Below the pieces are notes generated by a model, which was not told where the DNA came from, ran no database searches, and was given only the letters and a program-made list of their open reading frames with translations. A DNA stretch of 14,372 bases from Thiobacter sp964445085 (lineage in GTDB: Bacteria > Pseudomonadota > Gammaproteobacteria > Burkholderiales > Thiobacteraceae). The position numbers and the translations under genes were made by a program. Below, piece after piece: positions 1-10,100 of the stretch (the stretch's first letter is position 1; each line of letters opens with the position of its first letter). The DNA lies in NCBI GenBank assembly GCA_964445085.1, contig CAYUJV010000071.1, positions 1 to 14,372 of the forward strand. The letters run 5' to 3'.

Positions 1-768
1 GGGATCGCGCTCGGCGGCGCGGCCCGGCTGCCCGCTTGCGTCCAGCACGAGGCGCGCCGGGCGGTCCAGGCGGCCGAGGACGTCGCGCTTCGACTTGACG
101 TGCAGCACGTCGGGCCCGGCCTTGACCGGGCCGGTGCGCACGCGTGGCCCGGCGAGATCCATCAGCACGCGACAGGGGCGCCCGGTTTCCTCCGCCGCCT
201 GCCGCACATGGTCCGCCATGCGGCGCCATGCCGGCGCCTCGTCGTGGGCGCAGTTGATGCGGGCGCAGTCCATGCCGCGCAGCACGAGCTCGCGCACGAA
301 GGCGTAGTCGGCGGCCGCCTGGCTGGGCAGGGTGACCATGATGCGCACGCCGCGGTTTGCCGGCGCCGGACCGAACAGGGCGGCGGTGTGCCGGGCCAGT
401 TCGTCGTGGTGGTTCATCGCCTGGACCAGACGCTGCGCCTTGGCGCCGCCGGCCGCTTCGCCCAGCATCAGTTTCAGCGCCTGGAGCAGGGTGTCGAGCG
501 CCGGCAGGACATGGCCTTCGCTGCGCCCGAGGGAGGACAGGCCATAGATCGCGAGGCGGGACTGCAGGTCGCGCAGGTCGTGCCGGCGCAGGGCGATGTA
601 GGCGGCGAGGTTTTCCGCGCCGGGCTGGAACGGGCGGCGCAGCAGGTAGGGCCGCCAGGCGTCGAGCAGGCGCCGCTGCTCCTGGCGCACGGTGCGGCGC
701 AGGGCGCCCACCTCCTGGGCCAGGTCGGCAAGGGCGGCGGTGAGCCGGGCGGCGGGGTCGGCGTCCAT
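1..768 (-). CDS. Pyruvate kinase-like protein (N-terminal 256 residues, C-terminus beyond window)
   Basis: The minus-strand frame starting at ATG 768 stays open for 256 codons and runs off the left edge. Residues 1-138 are a helical, Arg/Leu-rich extension that ordinary pyruvate kinases lack. From residue 140 the start of a pyruvate kinase barrel is recognisable: a strand with VRIMVTLPS, then GMDCARINCAHD at 165-176 (compare RxNFSHG) and VLMDLAGPRVRTG at 201-213 (compare LLDTKGPEIRTG). The phosphate-binding Arg170 and Asn172 are kept. The Ser of NFSH is Ala174, the Thr of LDTKGP is Leu205, and the position that is Glu in K+-dependent enzymes is Arg209. It therefore belongs to a divergent, extended pyruvate kinase-like family found in proteobacteria. 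Whether it converts PEP and ADP to pyruvate and ATP cannot be judged, because the catalytic Lys and metal-binding Glu/Asp lie outside the window. No clear Shine-Dalgarno precedes the ATG. It is divergent from the 888-1643 gene. Confidence 0.75.
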   Translation of the reverse strand, partial: MDADPAARLTAALADLAQEVGALRRTVRQEQRRLLDAWRPYLLRRPFQPGAENLAAYIALRRHDLRDLQSRLAIYGLSSLGRSEGHVLPALDTLLQALKLMLGEAAGGAKAQRLVQAMNHHDELARHTAALFGPAPANRGVRIMVTLPSQAAADYAFVRELVLRGMDCARINCAHDEAPAWRRMADHVRQAAEETGRPCRVLMDLAGPRVRTGPVKAGPDVLHVKSKRDVLGRLDRPARLVLDASGQPGRAAERDP

Positions 769-814
769 GGGCGCGGCCTGTGGGGATTTTCGGGAAGATC
801 ACCCTAAGCCATCC

Positions 815-832
815 ATGTGACAAGGATGTGAC
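815..832. promoter_or_regulatory. 11-bp-period direct repeat in the divergent spacer (Pho box-like)
   Basis: ATGTGAC occurs at 815-821 and again at 826-832, so the start-to-start distance is 11 bp, one helical turn. On the minus strand it reads CGTCACATCCTTGTCACAT, two TGTCA-like half sites in tandem as in PhoB/OmpR-family boxes. It lies 47-64 bp upstream of the leftward start at 768 and 56-73 bp upstream of the rightward start at 888. The repeat is seen directly; the regulator is inference. Confidence 0.35.
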
Positions 833-864
833 GGGATGCGACGGCGGCGAGCGGAACGGCTGCC

Positions 865-870
865 TATAAT
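865..870 (+). promoter_or_regulatory. Possible -10 box (TATAAT) of the phosphodiesterase-like gene
   Basis: A perfect TATAAT sits 17 bases before the ATG at 888. No credible -35 hexamer is found 16-18 bases upstream, where the sequence is GC-rich. If used, transcription would start near 877 and give a leader of about 11 bases that is almost entirely Shine-Dalgarno. Weak without an activator, which the direct repeat at 815-832 might bind. Confidence 0.3.
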
Positions 871-887
871 TTTCCGAGGAGGGGCGT

Positions 888-1643
888 ATGCGGGTGGAAG
901 TGCTGGGGTGCAGCGGTGGCATCGGCGGCGAATGCCGGACCACGGCGCTGCGGGTGGACGAGGACGTGCTGATCGACTGCGGCACCGGCGTGGGCGATCT
1001 CGACCTGGAGCAGCTGGTGCGCGTCGATCACGTTCTGCTGACCCATGCCCACCTGGATCACGTCGCCCTGCTGCCCATGCTCGCCGACGCCGGTGTCGGC
1101 CGGCGCAGTGCGCCGCTGACGGCCTACGGTCTGCCGGAAACCCTGGCTGCGCTGAAGGAGTGCATATTCAACGGCCGGCTCTGGCCCGACTACACTTCCC
1201 CGAAGCAGCCCTACCTGCGGCTGCGGCCGGTGGCGATCGGCACGCCGCTGGTGCTGGGCGGGCGCCGCTTCACCCCGCTGCCGGTGCGGCACGCGGTGCC
1301 GGCGGTGGGCTGGCGGCTCGACAGCGGCGGCGCGAGCCTGGTGTTCTCCGGCGACACCACCTTCAGCGAGGCGTTCTGGGACGCGGTCAACGCCGTGGAC
1401 AACCTGCGCCACCTGATCGTGGAAACCACCTTTCTCGACGACAACGACGCTGGCTGCGAGCGCTCCGGCCACACCAACGCGCGCCTGCTGGCACAGGGCC
1501 TGCAACGGCTGGCACAGCCGGCGGAACTGCACATCACCCATATGGAGCCGGGGCGCGAGGACGAGACCTGGCGCGAGATCCTGCGCGCGGCAGGCCGCCA
1601 CGGGCCGCAGCGCCTGCGGCGCGGGCAGGTGTTCGACCTCTAG
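888..1643 (+). CDS. Metallo-beta-lactamase fold hydrolase, class II cyclic-nucleotide phosphodiesterase-like
   Basis: This 251-residue protein has the metal-site motifs of the RNase Z/class II cAMP phosphodiesterase branch. The motif HAHLDH is at 53-58 (His53, His55, Asp57, His58), with His135 (VRHAVP), Asp156 (FSGDTTF), His195 (SGHTNA) and His218 (ITHMEPG). The stretch HxHLDH-V fits the start of the class II PDE signature. The likely activity is hydrolysis of a phosphodiester such as cAMP in the cytoplasm; no signal peptide is seen. The real substrate could differ, because RNase Z-like and other phosphohydrolases share the fold. The start is fixed by a strong Shine-Dalgarno, GAGGAGGGG at 876-884. 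It stands alone, divergent from the pyruvate kinase-like gene. The final G of its TAG stop is also the first base of the palindromic element that follows. Confidence 0.85.
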   Translation: MRVEVLGCSGGIGGECRTTALRVDEDVLIDCGTGVGDLDLEQLVRVDHVLLTHAHLDHVALLPMLADAGVGRRSAPLTAYGLPETLAALKECIFNGRLWPDYTSPKQPYLRLRPVAIGTPLVLGGRRFTPLPVRHAVPAVGWRLDSGGASLVFSGDTTFSEAFWDAVNAVDNLRHLIVETTFLDDNDAGCERSGHTNARLLAQGLQRLAQPAELHITHMEPGREDETWREILRAAGRHGPQRLRRGQVFDL

Positions 1644-1766
1644 GGACGCTCTCCAAAAGGTCGCGAGCAAGCCCGGCTGGCCGCCGAGAAGCGCACCTGT
1701 ACAAGGAAGTACAGCGAGCATCGCAGGTGGGCAGACGGGCTGCGCAGTACTTTTGCAGAGTTTCCC
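1643..1766. repeat. ~124-bp imperfect palindromic element (MITE/REP-like)
   Basis: The ends are imperfect inverted repeats. GGGACGCTCTCCAAAAGG (1643-1660) pairs with 1749-1766, whose complement reads GGGAAACTCTGCAAAAGT; 13 of 18 bases match. Pairing continues inward: AGCCCGGCTGGCCGCC against the complement AGCCCGTCTGCCCACC, then CACCTG/CAGGTG, closing on a perfect CTGTAC-AAGGAA-GTACAG hairpin. Almost the whole element can fold into one long stem. It encodes nothing recognisable. This looks like a non-autonomous mobile palindrome or a REP-type sequence rather than a simple terminator, since no T-run follows it. Confidence 0.7.
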
Positions 1767-1794
1767 CAGCCTTATCCGGGTCCCTGGTTTGGGG

Positions 1795-1800
1795 TAAAAT
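1795..1800 (+). promoter_or_regulatory. Possible -10 box (TAAAAT) for the NDUFA9-like gene
   Basis: TAAAAT lies in a locally AT-rich stretch 58 bases before the ATG at 1859. The best -35 candidate at 17-bp spacing is TTATCC (1772-1777), a poor match. If real, the hairpin at 1813-1830 would be in the leader, where it could attenuate transcription. Confidence 0.25.
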
Positions 1801-1812
1801 TTTTCCCCTGTC

Positions 1813-1835
1813 ACGGCGTTTCGGCGCCGTTTTTT
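1813..1835 (+). terminator. Rho-independent terminator
   Basis: The stem ACGGCG (1813-1818) pairs with CGCCGT (1825-1830) across a 6-base loop, and six T residues follow (1830-1835). It lies downstream of the phosphodiesterase-like gene and 24 bases before the next ATG, so it either ends the upstream transcript or acts as an attenuator for the NDUFA9-like gene. Confidence 0.65.
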
Positions 1836-1858
1836 GTCCCCGTTCGAAGCAAGGAATC

Positions 1859-2932
1859 ATGGAAGCACATGCATCGCGCCCGGCAGTGAAGACACTGCCG
1901 AAAATTCGTACCGTCTGCGTCATCGGCGGCAGCGGCTTCGTCGGTCAGCACATCGTTCACCAGCTGGCGGACGCGGGCTACAAGGTGCGCGTCCCCACCC
2001 GGCACCGCGAGCGCGCCAAGGAATTGATCGTCCTGCCCGCGGTGGACGTGATCGAGGCCAACGTCCACGATCCGCTGGAGCTGTCCAGGTTGCTGGCCGG
2101 CGTGGACGCGGTCATCAACCTGGTGGGCATCCTCCACGAGAAGCATGTGGGGCGCGTGGACAAGCCCAGCGCGCGCCGCGGCGATTTCCATGAGGCCCAT
2201 GTCGAACTGCCGCGCAAGATCCTGCACGCCTGCGCCGAGCACGGCATCCGCCGCCTGCTGCACATGAGCGCGCTCAACGCCGACGCCACCGCCCGCAGCG
2301 GCTACCTGCGCTCCAAGGGCGCGGGCGAGGCCATCGTGCGCGAGGCGGAGTACCCGCACAGCGAGAACGAGCGCTGGTACCTGGACGGGCCGAAGTTCGT
2401 GAAGGGCCTGGGCCTCGCCACCACCGTGTTCCGGCCGTCGGTGATCTTCGGCCGCGGCGACTCCTTCCTGACCATGCTCGGCGACCTGATCCACAAGCTG
2501 CCGGTGATTCCGCTGGCCTGCCCGAACGCGAAGTTCCAGCCGATCTTCGTCGAGGACGTGGCGCGGGCCTTCGTCGGCGCCCTCGAGAACCCGACCACCT
2601 TCGGCGAGGCCTACGACCTTTGCGGCCCCAAGGTCTACACCCTGAAGCAGCTGGTGGAATACGTGGCTGGCCTGAAGGGACGCTACCGCGGCATCATTCC
2701 CCTGTCCGACCGCCTGTCCTGGTGGAATGCCTTCCTGCTGGAGCACCTGCCGGGCAAGCTGATGACCCGCGACAACTACTACTCGATGCAGGTGGACAGC
2801 GTTTGCAAGTGCGCCTTCCCGGCCGTGTTCGGCTTCCAGCCGACGGCGATGGAAGCCATCGCGCCCCACTACCTGGGCAACTCGGGCACCCACTCCAGGT
2901 ACGACGAGCTGCGCCACGGCGCGCGGCGGTAG
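1859..2932 (+). CDS. Complex I NDUFA9-like atypical short-chain dehydrogenase/reductase family protein
   Basis: This 357-residue protein has an N-terminal Rossmann fold with the dinucleotide motif GGSGFVG at 23-29, after strand VCVIG. Ser137 and the pair Tyr149/Lys153 (YLRSK) match the SDR catalytic pattern, and FRPSVIFGRGDSF (191-203) is typical of the NDUFA9/NAD-dependent epimerase-like group. It probably binds NAD(P)(H); a link to complex I is known only for the mitochondrial relative. Residues about 161-180, with several charged and aromatic residues before GLATTVFRPS, look like an insertion relative to the compact members I know. The frame is open back to 836 only because it overlaps the previous gene out of frame; ATG 1859 follows AAGGAATC and is the first start giving the Rossmann motif near the N-terminus. 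cca follows 45 bases later, a pairing common in betaproteobacteria and probably co-transcribed. Confidence 0.85.
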   Translation: MEAHASRPAVKTLPKIRTVCVIGGSGFVGQHIVHQLADAGYKVRVPTRHRERAKELIVLPAVDVIEANVHDPLELSRLLAGVDAVINLVGILHEKHVGRVDKPSARRGDFHEAHVELPRKILHACAEHGIRRLLHMSALNADATARSGYLRSKGAGEAIVREAEYPHSENERWYLDGPKFVKGLGLATTVFRPSVIFGRGDSFLTMLGDLIHKLPVIPLACPNAKFQPIFVEDVARAFVGALENPTTFGEAYDLCGPKVYTLKQLVEYVAGLKGRYRGIIPLSDRLSWWNAFLLEHLPGKLMTRDNYYSMQVDSVCKCAFPAVFGFQPTAMEAIAPHYLGNSGTHSRYDELRHGARR

Positions 2933-2977
2933 CGGGCTGGTAGCTTGTAGCGGGTGGCCTGCAGCCAAAGGACTCTG

Positions 2978-4195
2978 ATGCAAATCTACACGGTGGGCGG
3001 CGCGGTGCGCGACGAGCTGCTCGGCCTGCCGGTGCAGGACCGCGACCACGTCGTGGTCGGCGCCACGCCCGAGGACATGGTGCGGCTCGGCTACCGTCCC
3101 GTGGGCAAGGACTTCCCGGTCTTCCTGCATCCGCAGACCCATGAGGAATATGCCCTGGCCCGCACCGAGCGCAAGACCGCGCGCGGCTACAAGGGCTTCC
3201 AGGTGTACGCTGCGCCCGAGGTGACGCTGGAGGAAGACCTCGCCCGGCGCGACCTCACCATCAACGCCATCGCCAGGGACGAGAGCGGCGAATACATCGA
3301 CCCCTACGGAGGGCGCGCCGATCTTGACGCAAAAATCTTGCGCCATGTCAGCCCGGCCTTCGTCGAGGATCCGGTGCGCATCCTGCGCGTCGCGCGCTTC
3401 GCCGCGCGCTTCACCGAATTCACCGTGGCCGAGGAAACCAACGCGCTGATGCGGCAGATGGTCGCCAACGGCGAAGTGGATGCACTGGTGGCGGAGCGGG
3501 TATGGCAGGAACTGGCGCGCGGCCTGATGGAGGCGAAGCCCTCGCGCATGTTCGAGGTGCTGCGCGCCTGCGGCGCGCTGGCGCATATCCTGCCCGAGGT
3601 CGACCGCCTGTTCAGCGTGCCGCAGAACCCGAAGAGCCATCCCGAGGTCGATACCGGCGTGCACGTGATGCTGGTGGTGGACCGCGCCGCCATCGAGGGC
3701 CGGTCGCTGCCGGTGCGCTTCGCCGCGCTGACCCATGACCTGGGCAAGGGCACCACGCCGCAGGAGGAGTGGCCGCATCACGGCGGGCACGAGGAACGCG
3801 GCGCTGCGCTGGTGCTCGATGTCGCCCGACGCATCAAGGCGCCCAACGACTGCCGCGACTTGGCGGTGCTGGTGGCGCGCTGGCACGGCGAGGTGCACAA
3901 CGCGGCGGAGGCCGGCGCGGACGTGCTGGTCACGCTGCTCACCAGCGTCGATGCCTTCCGCCAGCCGGAGCGCTTCGAACTGTTCCTGCAGGCCTGCGAG
4001 GCGGATTATCGCGGCCGGCCCGGCTACGAGGACAGGCCCATGGCTTCCGCCGCGCGCCTGCGCGCCGCTCATGCCGCCGCCTCCGGCGTCGATGCCGGAG
4101 CGATCGCGCGCCGGCAGCAGGGCGGCGAGGCGATCAAGCGGGCGGTGTTCGAAGCGCGGGTGGCGGCGGTGAGGCAAGAACTTAAGGGTTCTTGA
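2978..4195 (+). CDS. cca: Multifunctional CCA-adding tRNA nucleotidyltransferase
   Basis: This 405-residue protein, close to E. coli Cca in length, adds or repairs the 3' CCA of tRNAs using CTP and ATP. The nucleotidyltransferase head begins YTVGGAVRDELLGL and has catalytic Asp21 and Asp23 in DRD, followed by VVVGATPEDM; RRDLTINAIA (90-99) forms the nucleotide-binding motif. A C-terminal HD domain is present, with His229 in HVMLVVD and His253-Asp254 in THDLGKG, so the phosphohydrolase activities of the gammaproteobacterial enzyme are possible here too. ATG 2978 is preferred to the upstream in-frame ATG at 2954, because it is preceded by AAAGGA at correct spacing and gives the family's usual N-terminus. 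The stop TGA (4193-4195) abuts an inverted-repeat element. Confidence 0.96.
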   Translation: MQIYTVGGAVRDELLGLPVQDRDHVVVGATPEDMVRLGYRPVGKDFPVFLHPQTHEEYALARTERKTARGYKGFQVYAAPEVTLEEDLARRDLTINAIARDESGEYIDPYGGRADLDAKILRHVSPAFVEDPVRILRVARFAARFTEFTVAEETNALMRQMVANGEVDALVAERVWQELARGLMEAKPSRMFEVLRACGALAHILPEVDRLFSVPQNPKSHPEVDTGVHVMLVVDRAAIEGRSLPVRFAALTHDLGKGTTPQEEWPHHGGHEERGAALVLDVARRIKAPNDCRDLAVLVARWHGEVHNAAEAGADVLVTLLTSVDAFRQPERFELFLQACEADYRGRPGYEDRPMASAARLRAAHAAASGVDAGAIARRQQGGEAIKRAVFEARVAAVRQELKGS

Positions 4196-7100
4196 CCGCA
4201 AAGGACGCAAAGGTACGCGAAGGAAATCGCTAGGGTTTTACTTTGCGTCCCTTTGCGTCCTTTGCGGTGAAAAATCGTTTCTTCCCGGAGCCACAATGAT
4301 CGACCTCTACACCTGGTCCACTCCCAACGGCCGCAAGATTTCCATCATGCTGGAAGAATGCGGCCTGCCCTATCGCGTGCATCCGGTGGACATCACCAAG
4401 GGCGAGCAGCACCGGCCCGAGTTCGTCGCCATCAGCCCCAACGCCAAGATTCCCGCCATCGTCGATGGCGAAGGCCCGGACGGCAAGCCCATGGCCCTGT
4501 TCGAATCCGGCGCGATTCTGATCTATCTTGCGGAAAAGACCGGCAGGTTCCTGTCGGGCGAGGCGCGCACGCGCTACGTCACCCTGCAATGGCTCATGTT
4601 CCAGATGGGGGGCGTCGGGCCCATGTTCGGGCAGGCGCATCACTTCCTGCGCTTCGCGCCGGAGCCGGTGCCCTACGCGATCGAGCGCTATGGCAAGGAG
4701 GCGCGCCGTCTGTACGGCGTGCTGGATGCGCGCCTGAAGGACGTGCCCTATCTCCCCGGCGAGTATTCCATCGCCGACATGGCGACCTATCCCTGGGTGG
4801 CGCGCCACGAGTGGCAGGGAATCGATCTTGGGGATTTCCCCCAGGTGAAGGCCTGGTTCGAGCGCGTGGGTGGCCGGCCGGCGGTGCAAAAGGGGATGGG
4901 GGTTCCGGGTTGACGGCCATGGCCGTCAAGCTTCCCCTTTCCCCGGCCCTCTCCCCGGCCCTCTCCCACGGGGGGAGAGGGTGGCGAGGGTGTCGCTTTG
5001 CGACAGGATGATCAACGTCGGAAGATCCACAGGATCAGCGTCAGGATCGCCGACACCAGCAGGCTGCTGGTGAGCGGGAAGTAGAAGCTGCCGTTCTTGC
5101 GTTCGATGCGGATGTCGCCGGGCAGGTGCCCGAGGCCGATCTTGGACAGGAGCGGCCACAACAGTCCCATGACCACGAGGATGAGACCGAGGGTGATGAG
5201 CCATTTCGCCATGTCTGCATTATACGGCCGATGCCATGGCTGAAGCCCGCTGGGAGCACTTCACCCACGGTGCCGACATCGGCGTGCGCGGCATCGGCGC
5301 CACGCCGGCGCAGGCCTTTGAACAGGCGGCGCTGGCGATGACGGCGGTGATCTGCGAGCCGGCGCTCGTCGCGCCGCGGGAGGCGGTGACGGTGGAATGC
5401 GCGGCGCCCGATCACGAATACCTGCTGGTGGACTGGCTCAACGCCATCGTGTACGAGATGGCGACGCGGCGCATGCTGTTCTCCCGCTTCGAGGTGGCGA
5501 TCGCCGGCGACCGGCTGACGGGCACCCTGTGGGGCGAGGCCGTGGACGTGGCCCGGCACCAGCCCGTCGTCGAAGTGAAGGGGGCCACCTATACTGAGCT
5601 GAAGGTGCATCAGGATGCGCGGGGCGAGTGGGTGGCCCAGTGCGTGGTGGATGTCTGAGTCGCGTTTTCGCCCCAGAGGCGCAGAGGCAGGCAGAAAACC
5701 TGAAAGCTAAAACCGCAAAGGACGCCAAGGGACGCAAAGGAAGGCTTCTCGAGTTTTGGCGTTACTTCGCGTCCTTCGCGGTTAGCGATTTTTATTTTCT
5801 CTGTGTCTCTGTGGTGAACCAAGGGCTGAATGATGGATCTCTCCCGCTTCCAGAAAGTCTCCGACTACGAATGGCGCGTCGAGCCCCGCGGCGGGATGCG
5901 CGTGCCCGCCGTCATCTATGCCAGCGAGGCGCTGATGCGCGAGATGGACGAGAAGGTGTACGACCAGGCGACCAACGTCGCGACGCTGCCCGGCATCGTC
6001 AAGGCGTCCTATGCCATGCCCGATGCGCACTGGGGCTACGGCTTTCCCATCGGCGGCGTGGCGGCCTTCGATCCGGATGAGGGTGGCGTGGTGTCGGCGG
6101 GCGGCGTCGGCTTCGACATCTCCTGCGGCGTGCGCACCCTGCACACCGGCCTCACCCTGCCCGACATCGAGGCGGTGAAAAAGCGTCTCGCCGACACGCT
6201 CTATGCGCGCATTCCCGCCGGCGTCGGCAGCACCGGCAGCCTGCACCTGTCCATGGAGGAAATGAACGCCATGCTCCGCGGCGGCGCGCAGTGGGCGGTG
6301 AAGCGCGGCTATGGGACCGAGGCGGACCTGGAGCGCATCGAGGAGCGCGGCTGCATGGCCGGCGCCGAGCCGAATCAGGTGTCGGAGCACGCGAAGAAGC
6401 GGCAGAAGGACGAGGTCGGCACGCTGGGCTCTGGCAACCACTATCTCGAAGTCCAGCTGGTGGCGGAAATTTACCAGCCTAAGATCGCCCAGGCCTTCGG
6501 CCTGAAGGAGGGCGACATCGTGGTGTCCATCCACTGCGGCTCGCGCGGACTGGGCCACCAGATCGGCACCGAGTTCCTCAAGAGCATGGCGCTCGCCGCC
6601 CACGAATACGGCATTTCGCTGCCGGACCGCGAGCTCGCCTGCGCGCCGATCAAGTCCGACATCGGCCAACGCTATCTTGGCGCCATGCGCGCCGCCATCA
6701 ACTGCGCGCTCGCCAACCGCCAGGTGATCACCCACCTCACGCGCGAGGCCTTCGCCGCGGTGCTGCCCCAGGCGAGCCTGGATCTGCTCTACGACGTGTC
6801 CCACAACACCTGCAAGGTGGAGGAGCACGAAGTCGATGGCCGCAGGAAGAAGCTCTATGTCCACCGCAAGGGCGCCACCCGCGCCTTCGGCCCCGGCCGG
6901 CCGGACATTCCCGAGGCCTTTCGCCACGTGGGCCAGCCGGTGCTGATCGGCGGCTCCATGGGCACCGCCTCCTACATCCTCGCCGGGCGCGAGGAGAGCG
7001 AGCATCACGCCTGGGGTTCCGCCTGCCATGGCGCCGGCCGCGCCATGAGCCGCACCCAGGCCACCCGCCGCTGGCGCGGGCGCGAGCTGATCGACGAGCT

Positions 7101-10100
7101 GGCGGGGCGCGGCATCCTCATCCGCAGCCCGTCCATGCGCGGCGTGGCGGAGGAAGCGCCCGGCGCGTACAAGGACGTGTCGGCGGTGGTGGATGCGGCC
7201 GACCACGCCGGGCTCACGCACAAGGTGGCGAAGCTCACGCCGCTGATCTGCATCAAGGGCTGAACCGACGTCCCCGCCCGTGTACTGCCTGCACGGCAGG
7301 CATCATCGGAGATGACCATGTCTGACTGGAAACCCTGGCTGCTGGCGCTGGGCGTTCTCGCCGGCGCCGTGCTGCTTGCGCTCGCCGCCCATTACCTCGT
7401 GTTCGTGCTGGCCCGGCGCGGCGCACGGCGCACCGGCAAGACCATGCACGATGCCCTGGTTCGTTACTGCAAGTCGCCGCTGCGCTTGCTGCTTGCCTTG
7501 CTCGCCGTGTTCGCCGCCCTGCCGGAGCTGCCGTTGCCGGAAGGGGTGGCGCAGGCCACGCGGCATGCCGCGGGGCTCGCGCTCATCGCCGCCGTCGCGT
7601 GGCTCGCAGTGGCCCTGCTGCGCGTCATCGAGGAGGTCCTGTCCGCGCGCTACCGCGTGGACGAGCCGGACAATCTGCTGGCACGCCGCATCCAGACCCA
7701 GATCCAGATGCTGCGGCGGATTGCATCGTCCGTCATCTTTCTGCTCGCCGCGGCCTTCATGTTGATGACCTTCCCCGGCATTCGGCATGTGGGCATCAGT
7801 CTTCTGGCTTCGGCCGGCCTCGCCGGCATTGTCGCCGGCATGGCGGCGCGCCCGGCGCTGTCCAACCTCATTGCCGGCCTGCAGATCGCAGTGACGCAGC
7901 CGATCCGCCTCCAGGACGTCGTGGTGGTGGAAGGCGAATGGGGCTGGATCGAGGAGATCACCACCGCGTACGTGGTGGTCCGCATCTGGGATCTGCGGCG
8001 CCTCGTCCTGCCGCTGTCCTACTTCATCGAGCACCCGTTCCAGAACTGGACGCGCGTCACCGCCGACCTGCTCGGGACCGTCTTCATCTACGCCGACTAC
8101 ACCGTTCCCGTGGACGAGGTGCGGGAGGAACTGCACCGCATCCTGCAGGCGTCCGGCATGTGGGATGGCAAGACCTGGGGCCTGCAGGTGACCAACGCGA
8201 CCGAGCGGGTGGTCGAACTGCGCGCACTGATGAGCGCGCCGGACTCGGGAACCGCCTGGGACCTGCGCTGCCACGTGCGGGAAAAGCTGGTGCAGTTCCT
8301 GCAGCAGCGCCATCCCCATGTCCTGCCCAGGATACGGGCGGAGATGGAAGGACCCGGGCAGGCGCTCCGTCCGGTGTCGCCGACGTGAAGGCGCGGGCGC
8401 GAACTGTGGCGGACGCGGCTGGTCTCGGTTTTGCCGGTGCGCACCGGCTTTGTTATGGTTGCCTGAACGAAACGCGAACCAAATTGGAAGGAAGCCCATG
8501 CAGGATGTTCTCGATGCACTGACGCGCGCGTTCCGGAGCCTGCTGCATCCGAAGATGCTCGTACTGACCCTGTGGCCCATGCTGCTGGCGCTGGTGTTCT
8601 GGGGCCTGGTCGCGTGGCTGTTCTGGGATCGGTGGACGGCGGACTTGAACGGCCTGGTGGTGAGTGTCGGCGCCGAGGACAAGCTGACACAGTGGGGCTT
8701 CCACTGGCTCACCGCCTGGTTGATCACCGCGCTGCTCATCTCGCTGCTGCTGCCAGTGATCTACGTCACCGCGCTCGCCTTCGCCGCCATCTTCGCCATG
8801 CCGGCGATGCTGAACTTCGTCGCTGCGCGCGACTATCCCGAGCTGGAAAGGAAGCACGGCGGCACCTTCATCGGCAGCGTCTGGAACACCGTGGCCGCGG
8901 TCGGGATCTTCCTCGTCCTGTGGGTGGTGACCCTGCCGCTGTGGCTGTTTCCCATGGGCGTGGTGATCGTGCCCATCCTGCTCGCCGCCTACCTGAACCA
9001 GCGCCTGTTCCGCTACGACGCCCTGGCCGAGCATGCGAGCGCCGAAGAATATGCCCTGGTCCGCGAACGGGCCCACGGCCGGCTGTTCACGCTGGGCGGC
9101 ATCCTGGGCTTCGCCCACTACGTCCCGCTCCTGAATTTCTTCACGCCGATCTATATCGGGCTGGCGTTCATCCACCTCTGCCTGACCGAGCTCAAGCGCC
9201 TGCGCGGCGCGGCTTGAGCGTCCTTCGTCCGCGGCCCGTCGCCCCGCGCCGGGCGCGCTTCCCTGGCTGGCTATGGTTCGTCATGGTCGTGTCGCGAACG
9301 CGGCCCTCGATCCAATGACGTTGTTATGTACGGACATATTGCCAGTGGCATAAATCGCCGGTTAACATTAAGGAAACTTAATATTCCAACGGTCTGGTGG
9401 GCCTGTCCGGCCGCAACACCGCCACGCCCGGGGCCGCCGTGATGGGTTGGTCCGGGCGCATAACAGCATCGAGCAGCAAGCATGAACGAACAAGCAGTCT
9501 GCACGCGGCGGGCGCAACGCGCGGCAGGGCATCCATCTCGCGCCGGCTTTCCTTTGGTCATCGCCTGCCTGCTGGTGAGTGCCTCGGCGTCCGCCGCCCA
9601 GCTCGACGAAGCGCAGCGTCTGCTGGATGAACAACGCGCGCGCAGCCGCGAACAACAACTGCAGCAGCCGCCGCCGGAGATCCGGCGCGAGGCGGCCCCG
9701 GCGTTCGATGCCGGCGTCGATCCGGCCGCCGTGGCCGAAACCGAACCCGCTTTCGACATCCGCGAGATCGAAATCAAAGGCGATGGGCTGTTGGATGCTG
9801 CCGAGCAGGAAGCGCTGCTGCGGCCCTTCACCGGCCTGCGCCTCGGCGAGCACCGCATCAACCTCTTGCTGCGCCGCCTGACTGCGGCCCTCATCGACAA
9901 GGGGTTCGTGACCAGCCGCGCCTACGTCGCGCCGCAGAATCTCGCGTCCGGCAGGCTGGAAGTCACTCTCGTCGCCGGCCGCATCGAGGCGGTGCGTCTC
10001 AACGGCAAGGACGTGTCGGGGGGCGCCTGGGCGCCGCTGCCTTTCCGCACGCAGGAGATCTTGCGCCTCGCCGATCTGGAGCAGGGCGTCGACCAGATCA